This document shows positions 13,338 to 22,665 of a stretch of DNA of 64,000 bases, one piece after another (within the stretch, counting starts at the first letter, position 1; the number at the start of each line of letters is the position of its first letter). Source of the stretch: Streptomyces sp. ICC1 (GTDB lineage: Bacteria > Actinomycetota > Actinomycetes > Streptomycetales > Streptomycetaceae); NCBI RefSeq assembly GCF_003287935.1, contig NZ_CP030287.1, positions 2,508,267 through 2,572,266 of the forward strand, given 5' to 3'. The notes beneath the pieces are model-generated. The model was not told the origin of the DNA, made no database searches, and saw only the letters and a program-made list of their open reading frames with translations. A program made the translations under genes and the position numbers.

Positions 13338-13946
13338 GTGCTCGTCACCCTGATCATCGTCTGCGAAGTCGGCTTCTGGGTCCTGCTGACCGGCGGCCTG
13401 GCCCTGCGCTACCTCGCGAAGATGCCGAAGACCGGCGCGGCCGTCCTGCTGTGCGAGCCGCTGCTGGAACTGGTGCTGCTCGCGGCCACCGCCGTGGACC
13501 TGCGCGGCGGCGCCGAGCCGGACTGGAAGCACGGGCTCGCCGCGCTGTACATCGGCTACACCGTGGCCTACGGGCACTACACGGTGCGCTGGCTCGACGG
13601 CCACGCGGCGTACCGCCTGGCCGGGGGCCCGAAGCCGGTCGGCGCCGGGTACGGCTGGGCGCGGGCCGTCCACGAGTGGAAGCTGGTCGCCCGGACCCTC
13701 CTCGCCGCCGCCGTCGCGGCCGGACTGCTGCAGGCCGCGATCTGGTACGTCGGCGGCGCGGCGGACACCGGCCCGCTGCGCGGGTGGCAGCTCACGGGGC
13801 TGCGGATGACCGGCATCCACGCGCTGATCGCCGTCGCGTACACGGTGTGGCCGAAGCGGGCGCCGGCGAAGGCCCCCCTGGAGGCCGCCCGCCGGGAAAG
13901 CACCCGGGACAGCAGCCGGGAAAGCACCCGGGACAGCAGTCGCTAG
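13338..13946 (+). CDS. Integral membrane protein with a duplicated C-terminal tail
   Basis: A 202-residue protein with about five membrane helices and no domain I recognise. The C-terminus ends in two copies of an eight-residue unit (ESTRDSSR) encoded by a nearly exact 24-base tandem repeat at about 13896-13943, suggesting recent slippage. GTG at 13338 follows GAACGGAGAG. The gene overlaps the convergent adenosyltransferase gene by four bases at their stops. Confidence 0.8.
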   Translation: MLVTLIIVCEVGFWVLLTGGLALRYLAKMPKTGAAVLLCEPLLELVLLAATAVDLRGGAEPDWKHGLAALYIGYTVAYGHYTVRWLDGHAAYRLAGGPKPVGAGYGWARAVHEWKLVARTLLAAAVAAGLLQAAIWYVGGAADTGPLRGWQLTGLRMTGIHALIAVAYTVWPKRAPAKAPLEAARRESTRDSSRESTRDSSR

Positions 13947-14515
13947 CGGTCCCCGCCCGGGACCCACAGGACGTCCCCGACCTCCTTGTTGGCCGTACGG
14001 GCCAGGATGAACAGGAGGTCGGAGAGGCGGTTGAGGTAGGTGGCCGTCAGCGGGTTCATCACCTCGGCGTGCGCCTCCAGCGCGGCCCAGGTGGAGCGCT
14101 CGGCGCGGCGGACCACCGTGCAGGCCTGGTGGAGGAGGGCGGCGCCGGGGGTGCCGCCGGGGAGGATGAAGCTGCGGAGCTTCTCCAGCTGCTCGTTGAA
14201 GGAGTCGCAGTCCGCCTCCAGCTTGTCGATGTAGAACTGCTCGACGCGCAGCGGCGGATACTCCGGGTTCTCCACGACCGGGGTGCAGAGGTCGGCGCCG
14301 ACGTCGAAGAGGTCGTTCTGCACCCGGACCAGGACCTTCACGACGTCGGCGGGCAGCGAGCCGAGTGCGATCGCCGTCCCGATGGCCGCGTTGGCCTCGT
14401 TGGCGTCGGCGTAGGCGGAGATCCGCAGATCGGTCTTGGCCGTACGGCTCATGTCGCCGAGGGCGGTCGTGCCCTTGTCGCCGGTGCGGGTGTAGATGCG
14501 CGTGAGGTTCACCAT
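13943..14515 (-). CDS. Cob(I)yrinic acid a,c-diamide adenosyltransferase, PduO type
   Basis: A 190-residue enzyme that transfers the adenosyl group of ATP to cob(I)alamin to make coenzyme B12. The N-terminal phosphate loop TRTGDKGTTALGD, the helix with DLRISAYADANEANAAIG, VQNDLFDVGADL and the C-terminal CTVVRRAER and YLNRLSDLLFILAR motifs are those of the PduO/ATR family. ATG at 14515 gives the usual length. The product would support adenosylcobalamin-dependent mutases elsewhere in the genome. Confidence 0.93.
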   Translation of the reverse strand: MVNLTRIYTRTGDKGTTALGDMSRTAKTDLRISAYADANEANAAIGTAIALGSLPADVVKVLVRVQNDLFDVGADLCTPVVENPEYPPLRVEQFYIDKLEADCDSFNEQLEKLRSFILPGGTPGAALLHQACTVVRRAERSTWAALEAHAEVMNPLTATYLNRLSDLLFILARTANKEVGDVLWVPGGDR

Positions 14516-14695
14516 GCCGCCAGCGTAGTGCGGGCCAACTGCGGCCCTCCGGCGCACTGCTGGGCCGTCCCGGTGTGATGTCCGTCATCTGAGACGTGAC
14601 GCGTGTTACTTCGCGGTCACTCCGCCCTTCCCGGGCGCTAGTCTCCGCCGGAGAACGAACGAGGCTGTGCCGTATTCGAAAGCGTGGGGTGTGCA

Positions 14696-15544
14696 GTGGC
14701 TGGGAAGCTCGCCGTCATCGGTGCCGGACTGATGGGTTCCGGAATCGCGCAGGTCTCCGCTCAGGCGGGATGGGACGTCGTGCTGCGCGATGTCACCGAT
14801 GCCGCTCTGACCCGCGGGACCGACGGGATCAAGGCCTCGTACGACAGGTTCGTCTCCAAGGGCAAGCTGACCGCCGAGGACGCGGAGGCGGCCCTCGCCC
14901 GGATCACGACGACCACCGAGCTCGAAGCGGTCTCCGACGCCGACATCGTCGTCGAGGCCGTCTTCGAGAAGCTCGAGATCAAGCACGAGATCTTCCGCGC
15001 GCTCGACAAGCTCGTGCGCGAAGACGCGATCCTCGCCTCCAACACCTCCGCCATCCCGATCACCAAGATCGCGGCCGTGACGGAGCGTCCGGAGCGGGTC
15101 GTCGGCGCGCACTTCTTCTCGCCCGTCCCGATGATGCAGCTGTGCGAGCTCGTGCGCGGCTACAAGACGAGCGACGAAACCCTCGCCACCACGAGGGCGT
15201 TCGCCGAGTCCGTCGGCAAGACCTGCATCGTCGTCAACCGCGATGTCGCCGGTTTCGTGACGACCCGTCTCATTTCGGCCCTGGTCGTCGAAGCCGCGAA
15301 GCTGTACGAATCGGGCGTAGCCTCCGCCGAGGACATCGACATCGCCTGCAAGCTCGGCTTCGGGCACGCGATGGGCCCGCTGGCCACCGCCGACCTCACC
15401 GGCGTCGACATCCTGCTGCACGCCACCGGCAACATCTACACCGAGACGCAGGACGAGAAGTTCGCGCCGCCGGAGCTGATGCGCCGCATGGTGGACGCCG
15501 GCGACCTCGGCCGCAAGAGCGGCCAGGGCTTCTACAAGCACTGA
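14696..15544 (+). CDS. 3-hydroxybutyryl-CoA dehydrogenase
   Basis: A 282-residue NAD(P)-dependent enzyme that interconverts acetoacetyl-CoA and 3-hydroxybutyryl-CoA. The Rossmann fold glycine motif VIGAGLMGSG is at the N-terminus; the catalytic region with VVGAHFFSPVPMMQLCELV and the C-terminal substrate domain with RDVAGFVTTRL follow. GTG at 14696 places the glycine motif at the usual distance from the start; another in-frame GTG lies at 14684. Confidence 0.93.
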   Translation: MAGKLAVIGAGLMGSGIAQVSAQAGWDVVLRDVTDAALTRGTDGIKASYDRFVSKGKLTAEDAEAALARITTTTELEAVSDADIVVEAVFEKLEIKHEIFRALDKLVREDAILASNTSAIPITKIAAVTERPERVVGAHFFSPVPMMQLCELVRGYKTSDETLATTRAFAESVGKTCIVVNRDVAGFVTTRLISALVVEAAKLYESGVASAEDIDIACKLGFGHAMGPLATADLTGVDILLHATGNIYTETQDEKFAPPELMRRMVDAGDLGRKSGQGFYKH

Positions 15545-15703
15545 CCACCAGTTCGAACGCCGGCACCCCAAAGGGTGAATTTGGTATCGGTTCGCTCACG
15601 GTCGGCAACTTCCCTGCCCCTGGGGCAGTCAGTTGAAGTGAGAGTTGCCGACCACGGACCAGTCGGACCATACGCACGCAGTACCGCACTGCCGGGAGCA
15701 CAC

Positions 15704-16027
15704 ATGCACATCAGGGGCGACCACGCCGAACTCGCTGTCGGGGGCCGCCTCGACGTGCGCAGCGCGGCGGACGCCCGTACGGCCCTGCACTCCGCCCTCG
15801 ACAACGGCCACGGGGACCTCGTGCTGGACCTCACCGGGCTCGACTCCTGGGACGCGACCGGCCTCGGCGTGATCATGGGAGCACACCGCCGGGCCGGCCG
15901 GACCGGCCGGCGGCTCGTCCTGCGCGGGGTGCCGCCGCAGATGCAGCGGCTGCTCGTCGCCACCCGGCTGCACCGGATCCTCGCGATCGAGGGCGGCCTG
16001 GAAGCGGAATCCCTGCCGCGGGTCTGA
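15704..16027 (+). CDS. STAS-domain anti-anti-sigma-factor-like protein
   Basis: A 107-residue single STAS domain. It has the beta strand and helix order of SpoIIAA-like antagonists, with DLTGLDSWDATGLGVIMGAHR around the usual phospho-acceptor loop. The loop reads DSWDATGLG, so the Ser normally phosphorylated (DSxG) is replaced by Thr or shifted, and regulation by a kinase is not certain. ATG at 15704 is preceded by GGGAG. It is immediately upstream of the STAND ATPase gene in the same direction. Confidence 0.85.
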   Translation: MHIRGDHAELAVGGRLDVRSAADARTALHSALDNGHGDLVLDLTGLDSWDATGLGVIMGAHRRAGRTGRRLVLRGVPPQMQRLLVATRLHRILAIEGGLEAESLPRV

Positions 16028-16212
16028 TCCGGCCGGAATCTCCCGCGACATTTCCTGCGGAAACGTAACGGTCCGGTGGTGAAGGCACCCCGGCGGTTCC
16101 CGCGCCGCCGGGCACGGTCTAGGGTTCGGGCGGAAACCGGACCAGTAGCGACAGCGGCGTGTGCGAAGGCCGGGCGATACGACGGCGCACGGCGCGATCG
16201 GGGGACTTGGTC

Positions 16213-18551
16213 ATGGACCGCACACAAGGGCAGGCCGATCCGGCTCAGCAGCCCGCACGAGTGGTGACGCTGACCACCGGGGACTTCACCCTCACGGTGA
16301 ACCCCGTCGACGGCAGCGAGATCGAGCCGACCCACCGCCCCGGCGGCGAGAGCGACCCCGTCCCCGCCCGGCGCACACCCGCCGCCCGGGCCTCCAGAGC
16401 CGCCGCGGCGCGCCCGCCCGTACCGCCGGGGGCCCCGGCCGGACGGCTGCTGCTGGGCCGCGAGGAGGAGCGCGAGCGCCTCGTACGCCTCCTGGCCCGC
16501 GGCCGCTCCGTACGGCTGACCGGACCGCCCGGATCCGGGCGCACCGCCCTGCTCGACGCCATCGCCGACGACTGCGCGGACATCGCCCCCGACGGGGTCG
16601 TCCGGCTCAGCGGATACGGGCACCAGCAGCCCGGCGAACTCCTCCACGCGCTGTACGCCACCGTCTGCGAGGCCACGGCCGAACGCCCCGACCGCGACCG
16701 GCTCCTCGCCCGGGTGCGGGAGATCGGCGCCGTCGTCCTCCTCGACGACCTCGACATGGGCGGCCCCGCCCTCGACGAACTGCTGCGGGCCACGCCGGAG
16801 TGCGCCTACCTGCTGGCCGCCACCCCCGACACCCGGGCCCCCTCCGAGGACTCGCACCTCGAAGAGGTCTTCCTCGGCGGACTGAGCCGCACCGACTGCG
16901 TGGCCCTGCTCGAAGCGGGCACCGGCCGGGTCCTCGACGAGGCGGAGACCGCCTGGGCGGCCGACCTGCGCTTCGCCTCCGAAGGGCTGCCGCTGCGCTT
17001 CGTCCAGGCCGCGGCGCTGCTGCGCCGGCGCGACGAGCTGAACCGGGCCGGCGCCGAGGACGAGGACGAGGAGCCCGGCGTCTTCGAGGAACGGCCCCGC
17101 GACACCGTCTTCGTGCCGCTGCCGACCCTGGCCGAGGGCGCCGCTCCGGCGGAACTGCTGGCCTCGCGGGTCAGCGAGTCCGGGCGGGCCGCGCTGCGGA
17201 TCGCCTGCGCGCTGGGCGGGGAGCTGCCGCACCACGCGCACCTGCCGGCGCTGGTCGGGGACACGCACGCCGACACGGCCGTCGGGGAACTGCTCGACTG
17301 CGGCCTGCTGACCCCCGTCGGCACGCGCTACCGGCTCGCCGCCGGGGTCGCGCGGCAGCTGGAGGAGGTCGGGTACGGGGACACCGCGGCCGAGGAGGCC
17401 CGTACGGCCGCCCGGCACTACGCCTGGTGGACCGGACACACCTCGGTGACCCCGGAGCGCGTCGCGGCCGAGGCGGACGCGATACTCGCCGCGCTCGCCG
17501 GCGCGGACGTGGTGGCGGCCGTCCTGCTGGCCCGGACGGCTGCCCCGGCGTTCGCGGCCTCGCTGCACTGGGAGGCGTGGGAGCGGGTGCTGCGCGCGGG
17601 CGCGGAGGCCGCGCGCAAGGCCGGGGAGGTCGCCGAACAGGCGTACTTCCACCACGAACTGGGCGTACTGGCCCTGTGCGAGGGCCGCATCGACCGGGCG
17701 CGGGCCGAGCTGGAGGCCTCGATCGGGCTGCGCGGCGCGCTGGCCGACAAGCGGGGCACCGTGGCGGGCCGCCGGGCCCTGGCCCTGGTGACCGACCGGG
17801 AGGCGGCCGGAGTGCACGTCTCGCCGCCGCTGCGGCTGGCCCCGCCGGCCCCGGCTGCGGCCGGCGCCGCGGGGAGCGGACTGGCGGCCCTGACCGGCCC
17901 GACCACGGTGCTCCCGGTGGCCGCGCTGCCTCCGGTGTCGCCGCTGACTCCCGCCGCGCCGAAGACCACGAAGACCACGAAGGCCCCGGCGGCCCCCGTG
18001 CCTCCGGTGGCCCCTGCGCCCCTGGTGTCCGCTGTGACCCCGGTGGCTCCCGTGTCCCCGGTGGTTCCCGGGCTCGTGCCGGCCCCCGCCGACCCGTCGG
18101 GCCCGGAAGCGGTCACCACGGTGGTGCCGGCGGTGGTGCCCGCGGGCTCGGTCTCGCCCACGACGCTGGCCGAGGTCTTCGAGGACGCCTTCCCGCTCAC
18201 GCCGGAACCGGCCGAAGCGCCGCGGCCGGCGCCCCGGCCGAAGCCGCGGCCCAGCCGCAAGCCGCTGCTCCTGGCCGCGGCCGGGGCGCTGACGGTGGTG
18301 GTGCTGGGTGCGGTGGTCGCGCTGGCGATGAGCTCCGACGAGACGCCCCCGCCGACCCAGGGGCCGGGCGCCTCGACGACCCCGACCGCGGGGGACCCGG
18401 TCACGGCGCCGAGCGATCCGGGCCCGAGCGGGAACGATCCTGCACCGGAACCGGACACGTCGTCACCGGGCGCGGAGGAGCCGAGCGCCACGCCGTCGCC
18501 GAAGAAGTCCACCACGCGCAAGCCCTCGCCGACCCCGCAGCCCTCGGGCGG
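16213..18551 (+). CDS. STAND-type ATPase with C-terminal membrane anchor (3' end lost at a junction)
   Basis: A large protein with a P-loop NTPase domain: Walker A GPPGSGRTALL (about residues 100-110) and a Walker B-like AVVLLDDLDM, then a winged-helix/helical region and a helical repeat region around residues 430-520. A Pro/Ala/Val-rich linker follows (about 535-670), then a single membrane helix (about 696-718) and a Ser/Thr/Pro-rich extracytoplasmic tail. The frame has no own stop: at 18552 it enters an adapter-like segment and continues into an unrelated esterase. I therefore treat the gene as truncated. Its partners and ligand are unknown; the STAS protein upstream may belong with it. 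Confidence 0.75.
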
Positions 18552-18580
18552 TCTCCTATACCAATCTGACGCCGCCGACG
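18552..18580. other. Adapter-like segment joining two unrelated genes (probable chimera)
   Basis: By eye, 25 of 29 positions agree with the reverse complement of the Nextera/Tn5 read-1 adapter as I remember it, including the blocks ATCTGACGC and GCCGACG. In frame it encodes LYQSDAAD, close to LYTSDAADE, the peptide that marks adapter contamination in databases. It sits exactly where an ATPase tail stops making sense and an esterase signal peptide begins without a start codon. Confidence 0.7.
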
Positions 18581-18585
18581 CGCGT

Positions 18586-19737
18586 CCCGGTTGTGGATTC
18601 GGGGGCCCCATTCTCCCGCTGCGCCGCGCCGCGGCGCTGCTCGCCACCGCCGCCGCGCTCGTGATCGCGGCGCCCGCGGCCCCCGTGGGCGCCGCGTCCG
18701 TGCTGCCCTCGCTGCCCGCGCCCAACGCCGCCGGGCTGACCCTGCGGACCTGGTCCGCGGCCGCCGGCCAGAGCGAGCGCATGGGCGACGCCTCCGTGAC
18801 CACCTCCGCGATCTTCGCCGCGCACGGCGGCACCCCGTCGATCAGTCCGGTCCAGGTGCCGGTGCGGGTGCGGATCCTGCTGCCGGAGGACTACCGGCGC
18901 GACCCGGCGCACCCCTACCCCGTGCTGTACCTCCTGCACGGCGGCTCGGGCGACGTCGAGCAGTGGTCGAAGACCGACGAGGGCAACGTCACCGCGAGCC
19001 TGAAGGACTCCGCCTTCAAGGGCATCGTCGTGATGCCGGAGGGTGGCAAGGCCGGCTGGTACAGCGACTGGCCAGGCCACACGGACGGCTTCTTCGCCCC
19101 GCAGTGGGAGACCTTCCACGTCAACCAGCTGGTCCCGTGGATCGACGCCAACTTCAACACCGTGAAGGCGGCCTCCGGGCGGGCGATCGCGGGCGTCTCG
19201 ATGGGCGGCTACGGCGCCCTGCGCTACGCCGGCCGCCACCCGGACCTGTTCTCCGCGGTCGGCGCCCTCTCGCCCGGTACGGACATCTACGACCCGGGAG
19301 CGCAGAGCATCATCACCAACTCCACCTGGCAGGTGGGGGCGTCGATCCTGTGGACGGGCCTGTTCGACGGGAAGTTCCGGGTGACCGGCGACACCGCGTA
19401 CCGGATGGCCACGGTCTTCGGGCCGCCGAGCACCTGGCCGGGGCAGAACCCGGTCAATCTGGCGCTCGACGGCAAGTACGCCTCGTACGGCGGGAAGACG
19501 GCCCTGTACGCGGGCGGTGTGGGCGGCACCGGCGAGCAGGAGATCGGCGCCATGACCGCGGCCCTGCACCAGGACCTGAAGGACCGGGCCGTCAGCCACC
19601 GCTACTGCCGGGGCGCCGGAGACCACTCCTGGCCCTACTGGGGCCCGGAGCTCAAGGACTTCGTGGCCTACGCCTACGGCCCCGCCCCGGCCACCCCGGC
19701 CGCCTGCCCCAACAACTGGGGCCCCGAGAGTCCCTAG
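18586..19737 (+). CDS. Secreted alpha/beta-hydrolase esterase (5' end unresolved)
   Basis: An exported serine esterase of the esterase D/antigen 85-like group. A signal peptide starts near LRRAAALLATAAAL (about 18619) and ends near PVGAAS. The hydrolase core shows YLLHGGSGD, the nucleophile elbow GVSMGGYGA, an acidic residue after SPGTDI and a C-terminal GAGDHSWPYW that supplies the His. No ATG, GTG or TTG exists in frame between the adapter-like segment and the signal peptide, so the true start was probably lost at the junction. Its stop overlaps the stop of the convergent small peptide gene. Confidence 0.8.
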   Translation, partial: PGCGFGGPILPLRRAAALLATAAALVIAAPAAPVGAASVLPSLPAPNAAGLTLRTWSAAAGQSERMGDASVTTSAIFAAHGGTPSISPVQVPVRVRILLPEDYRRDPAHPYPVLYLLHGGSGDVEQWSKTDEGNVTASLKDSAFKGIVVMPEGGKAGWYSDWPGHTDGFFAPQWETFHVNQLVPWIDANFNTVKAASGRAIAGVSMGGYGALRYAGRHPDLFSAVGALSPGTDIYDPGAQSIITNSTWQVGASILWTGLFDGKFRVTGDTAYRMATVFGPPSTWPGQNPVNLALDGKYASYGGKTALYAGGVGGTGEQEIGAMTAALHQDLKDRAVSHRYCRGAGDHSWPYWGPELKDFVAYAYGPAPATPAACPNNWGPESP

Positions 19738-19907
19738 TTCGTGGCGAGGTCGCCGACCACCAGGGTCCGTGGGGCCACGTGCTCGAAGGCCCCGTCCTGG
19801 CCCTGCGGCACGACGGCCACGTGGTTGTCCGCGAAGGCGGGGCCCGCGCCCAGCGCGGTCAGGGCGATGGCGGCGGTGACGGCTACGGCGGCGGTTCTGA
19901 AGGTCAT
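19734..19907 (-). CDS. Small secreted peptide, 57 residues
   Basis: An ATG at 19907, preceded on its strand by GGGGGACC, opens a 57-residue protein. It has a clear signal peptide (MTFRTAAVAVTAAIALTALG, cleavage likely after AFA at residues 25-27) and a mature part of about 30 residues that begins DNHVAVVPQGQD and has no Cys. I know no function for it. It lies between the esterase and the AfsR-like regulator gene, in the same direction as the regulator and just downstream of it. The codon bias and the signal peptide make it a convincing gene despite its size. Confidence 0.65.
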   Translation of the reverse strand: MTFRTAAVAVTAAIALTALGAGPAFADNHVAVVPQGQDGAFEHVAPRTLVVGDLATN

Positions 19908-20021
19908 GACGGTCCCCCGGGGTCCGGCCGGCCCTCGGGCGGGCCGGCTCGGGGACCAGGCTGTCAGGAGCGGGCGGCGTCCCGCAACAGCCGTTCCGGG
20001 CAGGGCTGTTGAGAAGGGAGC

Positions 20022-22472
20022 TCAGCGGGCTTCGGGGGCGAGCTCCCGCAGGACGGCCCGGCCCGCCGCGCGGTGCTCGGCGGCCGAGGCCGGATCCGAC
20101 CCGTCGAGTACGACCGCGATCCCCTCGTGGGCCAGCACCTCCTCGTGCCGGTACCCCAGCCTCGGGGCCAGCTCCAGCGCCTGCCGGTGCAGCCGCAGGG
20201 CCTCCTCGGGCAGGCCCGCGAGCCGGCAGGTCTCGGCGTAGCCGTTGAGGAACCGGATCTTCCAGTGCTCCTCGAACAACGCGTCCAGCAGCGCGAAGGC
20301 CTCCCGGTGGCTGGTCAGCGCCTCCTCGTAGCGGCCCATCCGGCGCAGCGCGACGCCCTGGCAGTTCAGGCACCACGCCTCGTTGTTCATGTGCCCGTCC
20401 TCGCGGGCCAGTTCCAGCGCCCGGTGCAGGTGCTCCGCCGCCTCCTGCGGCGCCTCGCCGGCGATGGCCGTGCCGAGGGTGATCAGCGCCGTCAGCCTGG
20501 GCGGCCAGGCGGGGTCCGCGTGGGGGACCTCCAGCACCTCCCGGGCTCGGCGCGCCGCCTGCTCGCGGTGGCCCAGTTGGAGCAGCGCCCAGGCCTCCGC
20601 CGCCGCCGCGTGGGCCGCGCCCGCCGGGGATCCGGCCGCCTCGTACAACGTGCCGGCCAGGGCGAAGAGTTCGAGCGGCTCCTCGGCGCTCCCCTCCTCC
20701 CACCGCAGATAGCCGCGGCGCACGGCCAGTTCGGCCTGCGCGCGGGTGTCGCCCGCCTGGGACGCCCGCAGTCCGGCCGCCTCGTAGGCGGCGCCGGCTT
20801 CCGCCATCCGGCCCGCGTTGTAGCGGGCGAAGCCCAGGTCGCTGTACGCGTCGGCCAGCCGCAGCGGTTCGTCCAGGCGCTGCGCGGCGGCCAGGGACCG
20901 CTCGAAGAGGTGGTTGAGGTGCGTCGTACCGCAGCGCCGGGCGAAGTAGGCCCGCAGGAACCGCGGCAGTTCGCACACGTGCACATCGGCTCCGACGGCG
21001 TCCGCGGTCTCGAAGACGGCGATCAGGTTCTCGTACTCGGCGACGAACCAGGCCAGCGCCGCGTGCCTGTCCGCGAACGGCGGGAGCTCGGCCGGGGGCC
21101 GGCCCGCCGAGGGCTCCCGGCCGGGCGACAGGACCGGCATCGCGGCGTCCGCGGCGGCCGCCGCGTGCACGTAGTAGTCGAGGAAGCGGCCCAGCGCCCG
21201 CTCGCGCTCGGCCGGCGGGTCCTGCTCCGCGCAGGCCTGGCGGGCGTGCTGGTGCACCAGGTCGTGCAGCCGGTAGCGGTCGGCCGTCGGCTGCTGGACC
21301 AGGTGCGCGTCGACCAGGTCCTCCAGCATCTCCCGGGCGGCGCGCACCGGCACGTCCGCCAGGGCCGCCGCCAGGTACTCGTCGAAGGATCCCCCGGGCA
21401 GCAGCCCCAGCATCCGGAACAGCCGCGCGTGGGCCCGGTCCAACTGCCGTACGGACATGGCGAACGCGGTGTCGAACTCGCTCGCGCCCTGCGCGAGGCG
21501 CTCGACGAGGATGCCCACGGTCCAGCCCGGCCGGTGCCGCAGCCGGGCCGCGGCCAGCCGGAGGGCCAGCGGGAGGTGTCCGCACAGCCTGAGCACCTCG
21601 GCGGCGGACTCCGGTTCACGGGCGAGCCGGCCGCCCGGGCCGCCGGCGTCGCCGCTGGCGCGGGCCAGCAGCTGCGCGCTCTCCTCGGGGCTCAGCACGT
21701 CCAGCGAGACCGGGGGCACCTCGTCCAGGCCCACGAGCCGGTTGCGGCTGGTGATCAGGACGACCGAGGGGCCCGCGCCGGGCAGCAGCGGACGGACCTG
21801 GTCGGCGTCGGCGACGTTGTCGAGGACCACGACGGCCCGCCGCCCGGCCAGTTCGGAGCGCCAGCAGGCGGCCAGCTGTTCGAGGCCCTCCTGCGGGACC
21901 CGCTCGGACGGGACGTCGAGCGCGCCGAGCAGCATCCGCAGAGCGGAGTCCGGATCGAGCGGTTCGCGGCCCTCGGTGAACCCGTGCAGGTCCACGTAGA
22001 GCTGGGCGTCCGGGTAGTCGGCGGCGAGCCCGTGCGCGGCGTGCACCGCCAGGCAGGTCTTGCCGACGCCCGCCATGCCGTCGACGGCCACCACCCGGTG
22101 GCCCTCCAGTGCGGCGAGCACGGCGGCGAGCCGGTCCGCGCGCCCGGTGAAGTCGGGGGCGTCGCGCGGCAGGTCGTTGCGGGGCCGCGGCTGGACCTGG
22201 CGACTGGCCTTCGGGGGCGCCGGCAGCGGGTTGGAGGTGCGTTCCCACAGGGGGCGCAGCGGGCGGGGGTCCCGTTTGACGAGGCGGCACAGCGCGATCA
22301 CCGCGGGCCAGGGCGGCACGGTCTGGCCGCCGAGGTAGCGCGACAGCGACGAGGAGCTGAGGCCGGCGTCCCTGGCGAGGGCCCGCACGCCGAGCCCCGA
22401 CAGCTCCTGGAGCAGGCGCAGCCGGGCGGCCAGCTCTTCCTGCGGATCATCCTTGGCCGACCGCTGTTCCAC
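20022..22472 (-). CDS. AfsR-like STAND regulator: XRE helix-turn-helix, NB-ARC, TPR
   Basis: An 816-residue signal-transduction ATPase. An N-terminal XRE-type helix-turn-helix (about residues 10-65, with ALARDAGLSSSSLSRYLGG) is followed by an NB-ARC domain (Walker A GMAGVGKTCLAVH near 115-127, Walker B AVVVLDNVAD, and a GLPLAL-like CGHLPLALRLA), winged-helix DNA-binding-like segments, and TPR repeats over the last 350 residues. Proteins of this design switch between ADP- and ATP-bound states to control transcription of development or secondary metabolism genes. GTG at 22472 is preferred over 22478 because of better spacing to GGGGGAG. Confidence 0.87.
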   Translation of the reverse strand: MEQRSAKDDPQEELAARLRLLQELSGLGVRALARDAGLSSSSLSRYLGGQTVPPWPAVIALCRLVKRDPRPLRPLWERTSNPLPAPPKASRQVQPRPRNDLPRDAPDFTGRADRLAAVLAALEGHRVVAVDGMAGVGKTCLAVHAAHGLAADYPDAQLYVDLHGFTEGREPLDPDSALRMLLGALDVPSERVPQEGLEQLAACWRSELAGRRAVVVLDNVADADQVRPLLPGAGPSVVLITSRNRLVGLDEVPPVSLDVLSPEESAQLLARASGDAGGPGGRLAREPESAAEVLRLCGHLPLALRLAAARLRHRPGWTVGILVERLAQGASEFDTAFAMSVRQLDRAHARLFRMLGLLPGGSFDEYLAAALADVPVRAAREMLEDLVDAHLVQQPTADRYRLHDLVHQHARQACAEQDPPAERERALGRFLDYYVHAAAAADAAMPVLSPGREPSAGRPPAELPPFADRHAALAWFVAEYENLIAVFETADAVGADVHVCELPRFLRAYFARRCGTTHLNHLFERSLAAAQRLDEPLRLADAYSDLGFARYNAGRMAEAGAAYEAAGLRASQAGDTRAQAELAVRRGYLRWEEGSAEEPLELFALAGTLYEAAGSPAGAAHAAAAEAWALLQLGHREQAARRAREVLEVPHADPAWPPRLTALITLGTAIAGEAPQEAAEHLHRALELAREDGHMNNEAWCLNCQGVALRRMGRYEEALTSHREAFALLDALFEEHWKIRFLNGYAETCRLAGLPEEALRLHRQALELAPRLGYRHEEVLAHEGIAVVLDGSDPASAAEHRAAGRAVLRELAPEAR

Positions 22473-22665
22473 GTCCACCGCTCCCCCGGTTCCCCGCTCC
22501 CCTGTCCCACTCCGGCAGAAGTATCCCGGGGCGGTTCTGCGCTGGTCAATGCCGTTCCGGGTGTCCCACGGCGTCCCACCGTCCTGGCCGCTGGGAGCCC
22601 TGGCGGCTGTGATGGAGCCATGCCCCGGGAGAACGGGGCACCACCGGGAAGAGGAGCCGATCCCC

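Noticed and set aside
15532..17817. A 761-codon open frame on the minus strand
   Set aside because: It lies opposite the STAS protein and the ATPase, both with clear motifs; composition is Gly/Arg/Gln-rich shadow.
16213..19737. A natural ATPase-esterase fusion protein
   Set aside because: The joint contains an adapter-like segment, the esterase has its own signal peptide in mid-protein, and no start codon exists for it; a chimera explains this better.
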